In this document: positions 62,903 to 64,000 of the stretch, one piece after another | Numbering within the stretch: position 1 is the first letter of the stretch | Layout of the letters: each line of letters opens with the position of its first letter | Source: Bremerella sp. P1 | GTDB taxonomy: Bacteria > Planctomycetota > Planctomycetia > Pirellulales > Pirellulaceae | Direction: 5' to 3' | DNA length: 64,000 nt | NCBI RefSeq assembly: GCF_028748185.1 | Contig: NZ_CP118164.1 | Location: 2,604,001-2,668,000, forward strand | The notes under the pieces: generated by a model | What the model saw: the letters and a program-made list of their open reading frames with translations, nothing else | Told to the model about the DNA's origin: nothing | The model's database searches: none | Program-made: the position numbers and the translations under genes

Positions 62903-63901
62903 CTACTTTGCTTGATGCAGCATCAGCTCGTTGAACGAGTCAATCACATCCGCCGGGTCCACACCATCCGCCAAAGCGGAGACGTACTCGTGACGAGGAT
63001 TATCAATTTGCTCGCGCCACTCGTGGGTGCCGTTGGGGAAAATGTGGTTGTGTCCCTGGGTGACTAGCTTCCAAGGATGGCCTGTCCCGCGTGCGGCGAC
63101 CATCACGGCAATTTGATCGGCACTATGTCGATCGTTCACCTTCCCGCCGAAATAGAGTTCATAAACTCGGCGAACCGGATTGTCTTCGGGCAATTCCGTC
63201 AGACGCTTTCCAGTAGAAATCAGACTGGCAAATTGACCGCCGCCGGTGAAGGTGATCTTGGTTGGCCACTTCTCTATAGCAATCACCGTTGAATCAGCAT
63301 CCGGTTTGAAGTTGCCCCACTTACCGGGATCCAAATCGGCTGGATAACGGCTTCCCATGCACACACAATGAGCCACCTTCTGTTTCACAAGCTGCTGCCC
63401 GGTTAATGTACTGATGTCATCACCTGTAGACTCAATCAAATAGCGCAGGTTGGTCAGGTCTCCCACCGTCAGAATCGTCACACTACCATCAGCTTGAGCG
63501 GACAGAATCTTGCGATACAGCTTGGTCGCGTCCGGGGCATCTTCATACGTGGGGCAATCATGCGGGAACTTCTTGGCGATCTGCTCAGCGTATTTCGATT
63601 TCTGCTGAATGCCGGCCTTTCCTTTGGGCACACCAATCGGCAGATCCGGTCGACCGTAATAGGTATTGATGGCATCGGTACACGGAGCAGACCAAGGGTA
63701 CTTGGCCGAAACCATCGTACCCAGAAGTTCGATCTCTCCGCGATCGGCCAGCGCGTGGAGCATCGCCAGGGCAGCCGCATCGTCGCAGTCGCTTTCCATG
63801 TCGGTATCGAACAGGATTTTTAGAGGCGCGCGTGGTTCTGCCGAGAAGCTCATACCTGGAATACTCGCAAAACATAGTATCACAAAAAGAAGCCGATACA
63901 T
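62903..63901 (-). CDS. Secreted nucleoside hydrolase
   Basis: 332 residues. Signal peptide MYRLLFVILCFASIPGMSFSA, then the calcium-binding and catalytic FDTDMESDCDDAAALAML block of inosine/uridine-preferring nucleoside hydrolases, with later SVTILTVGDLTNL and MGSRYPADLDPGKWGNF segments. Releases bases from ribonucleosides, here outside the cytoplasm, suggesting nucleoside scavenging. Convergent with the hybrid kinase gene by 13 bp. Sequence downstream to 64000 shows nothing further. Confidence 0.88.
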   Translation of the reverse strand: MYRLLFVILCFASIPGMSFSAEPRAPLKILFDTDMESDCDDAAALAMLHALADRGEIELLGTMVSAKYPWSAPCTDAINTYYGRPDLPIGVPKGKAGIQQKSKYAEQIAKKFPHDCPTYEDAPDATKLYRKILSAQADGSVTILTVGDLTNLRYLIESTGDDISTLTGQQLVKQKVAHCVCMGSRYPADLDPGKWGNFKPDADSTVIAIEKWPTKITFTGGGQFASLISTGKRLTELPEDNPVRRVYELYFGGKVNDRHSADQIAVMVAARGTGHPWKLVTQGHNHIFPNGTHEWREQIDNPRHEYVSALADGVDPADVIDSFNELMLHQAK

Positions 63902-64000
63902 GGCGGGTCTTCCTGAACTTGCGATAGCGAAAGTGTGCTGAAAGCGGAAGGGACTTTAGTCGTCTACAACAACTAACAAGGGGCCATGTGATGTAGTCCA

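Overview
The window looks like a chromosome segment of a planctomycete, most probably Pirellulaceae (Blastopirellula/Bremerella/Rhodopirellula type). Supporting marks seen in the sequence are five secreted sulfatases with Cys-x-Pro-Ser-Arg motifs, six DUF1559 proteins (five with a prepilin-like FTLVE signal and most with an H-X9-DG tail), planctomycete cytochrome/DUF1592-type proteins paired with Tat-exported DUF1501/DUF1552 proteins, a YTV-type cell-envelope protein, and clusters of small membrane proteins with planctomycete-style signatures. The genus is inferred, not proven. I see no insertion sequence, phage, CRISPR array, rRNA or tRNA.

Layout. 1-5.4 kb: a truncated sulfatase, a BNR/sialidase-like protein, a membrane-anchored glycerophosphodiester phosphodiesterase and a Tat-exported unknown, all on the minus strand. 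5.4-10.2 kb: a minus-strand operon of DUF1559 protein, lipoprotein and His-rich propeller-like protein, then an alkaline phosphatase; each has an 11-bp-period direct repeat upstream. 10.6-17.9 kb: four tandem plus-strand DUF1559 + lipoprotein pairs, three of them behind -24/-12 (sigma-54 type) promoter matches and three ending in a shared 3' element plus terminator. 17.9-23.8 kb: three sulfatases and an exported leucine-rich-repeat protein; two of the sulfatase promoters share a TTGACC-N17-GATACT layout with the promoter at 1.15 kb. 24-38.6 kb: a cytochrome/DUF1501 pair, an RraB-like protein, an unknown, a fifth sulfatase, two oxidoreductases, a DUF1592-type/DUF1552 pair and a thiamine-diphosphate 2-oxoacid decarboxylase. 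39-45.5 kb: a 54-residue membrane protein with an atypical DUF1559 protein, a lipoprotein hydrolase, MutY, a BSP-type metallopeptidase, a lipoate ligase-like protein, a membrane protein and an SDR. 45.5-46.9 kb is a 1.3-kb stretch with no convincing gene, followed by a primary-type sigma factor.

48.6-54.8 kb holds two arrays of small membrane proteins. The plus-strand array has five overlapping or closely spaced genes whose products start with an NP[FY]xSP motif and in three cases end in a YY[WYF]R motif; the fifth appears to start at an ATC codon. The minus-strand array has four paralogous proteins of about 250 residues with a mid-protein QFSL-like signature. 55-64 kb: AroE, a Cu/Zn superoxide dismutase with no disulfide cysteines, a DUF1990 protein, an NAD-binding protein, the YTV protein, a hybrid histidine kinase whose N-terminus retains every key copper/ethylene-binding residue of plant ETR1, and a secreted nucleoside hydrolase.

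Taken together the segment is rich in exported functions: polysaccharide desulfation, phosphate and nucleoside scavenging, envelope structure and surface pseudopilin-like proteins. The most promising undescribed material is the NPFxSP membrane-protein array, the DUF1559/lipoprotein modules with their shared regulatory signals, and the ethylene-receptor-like kinase.
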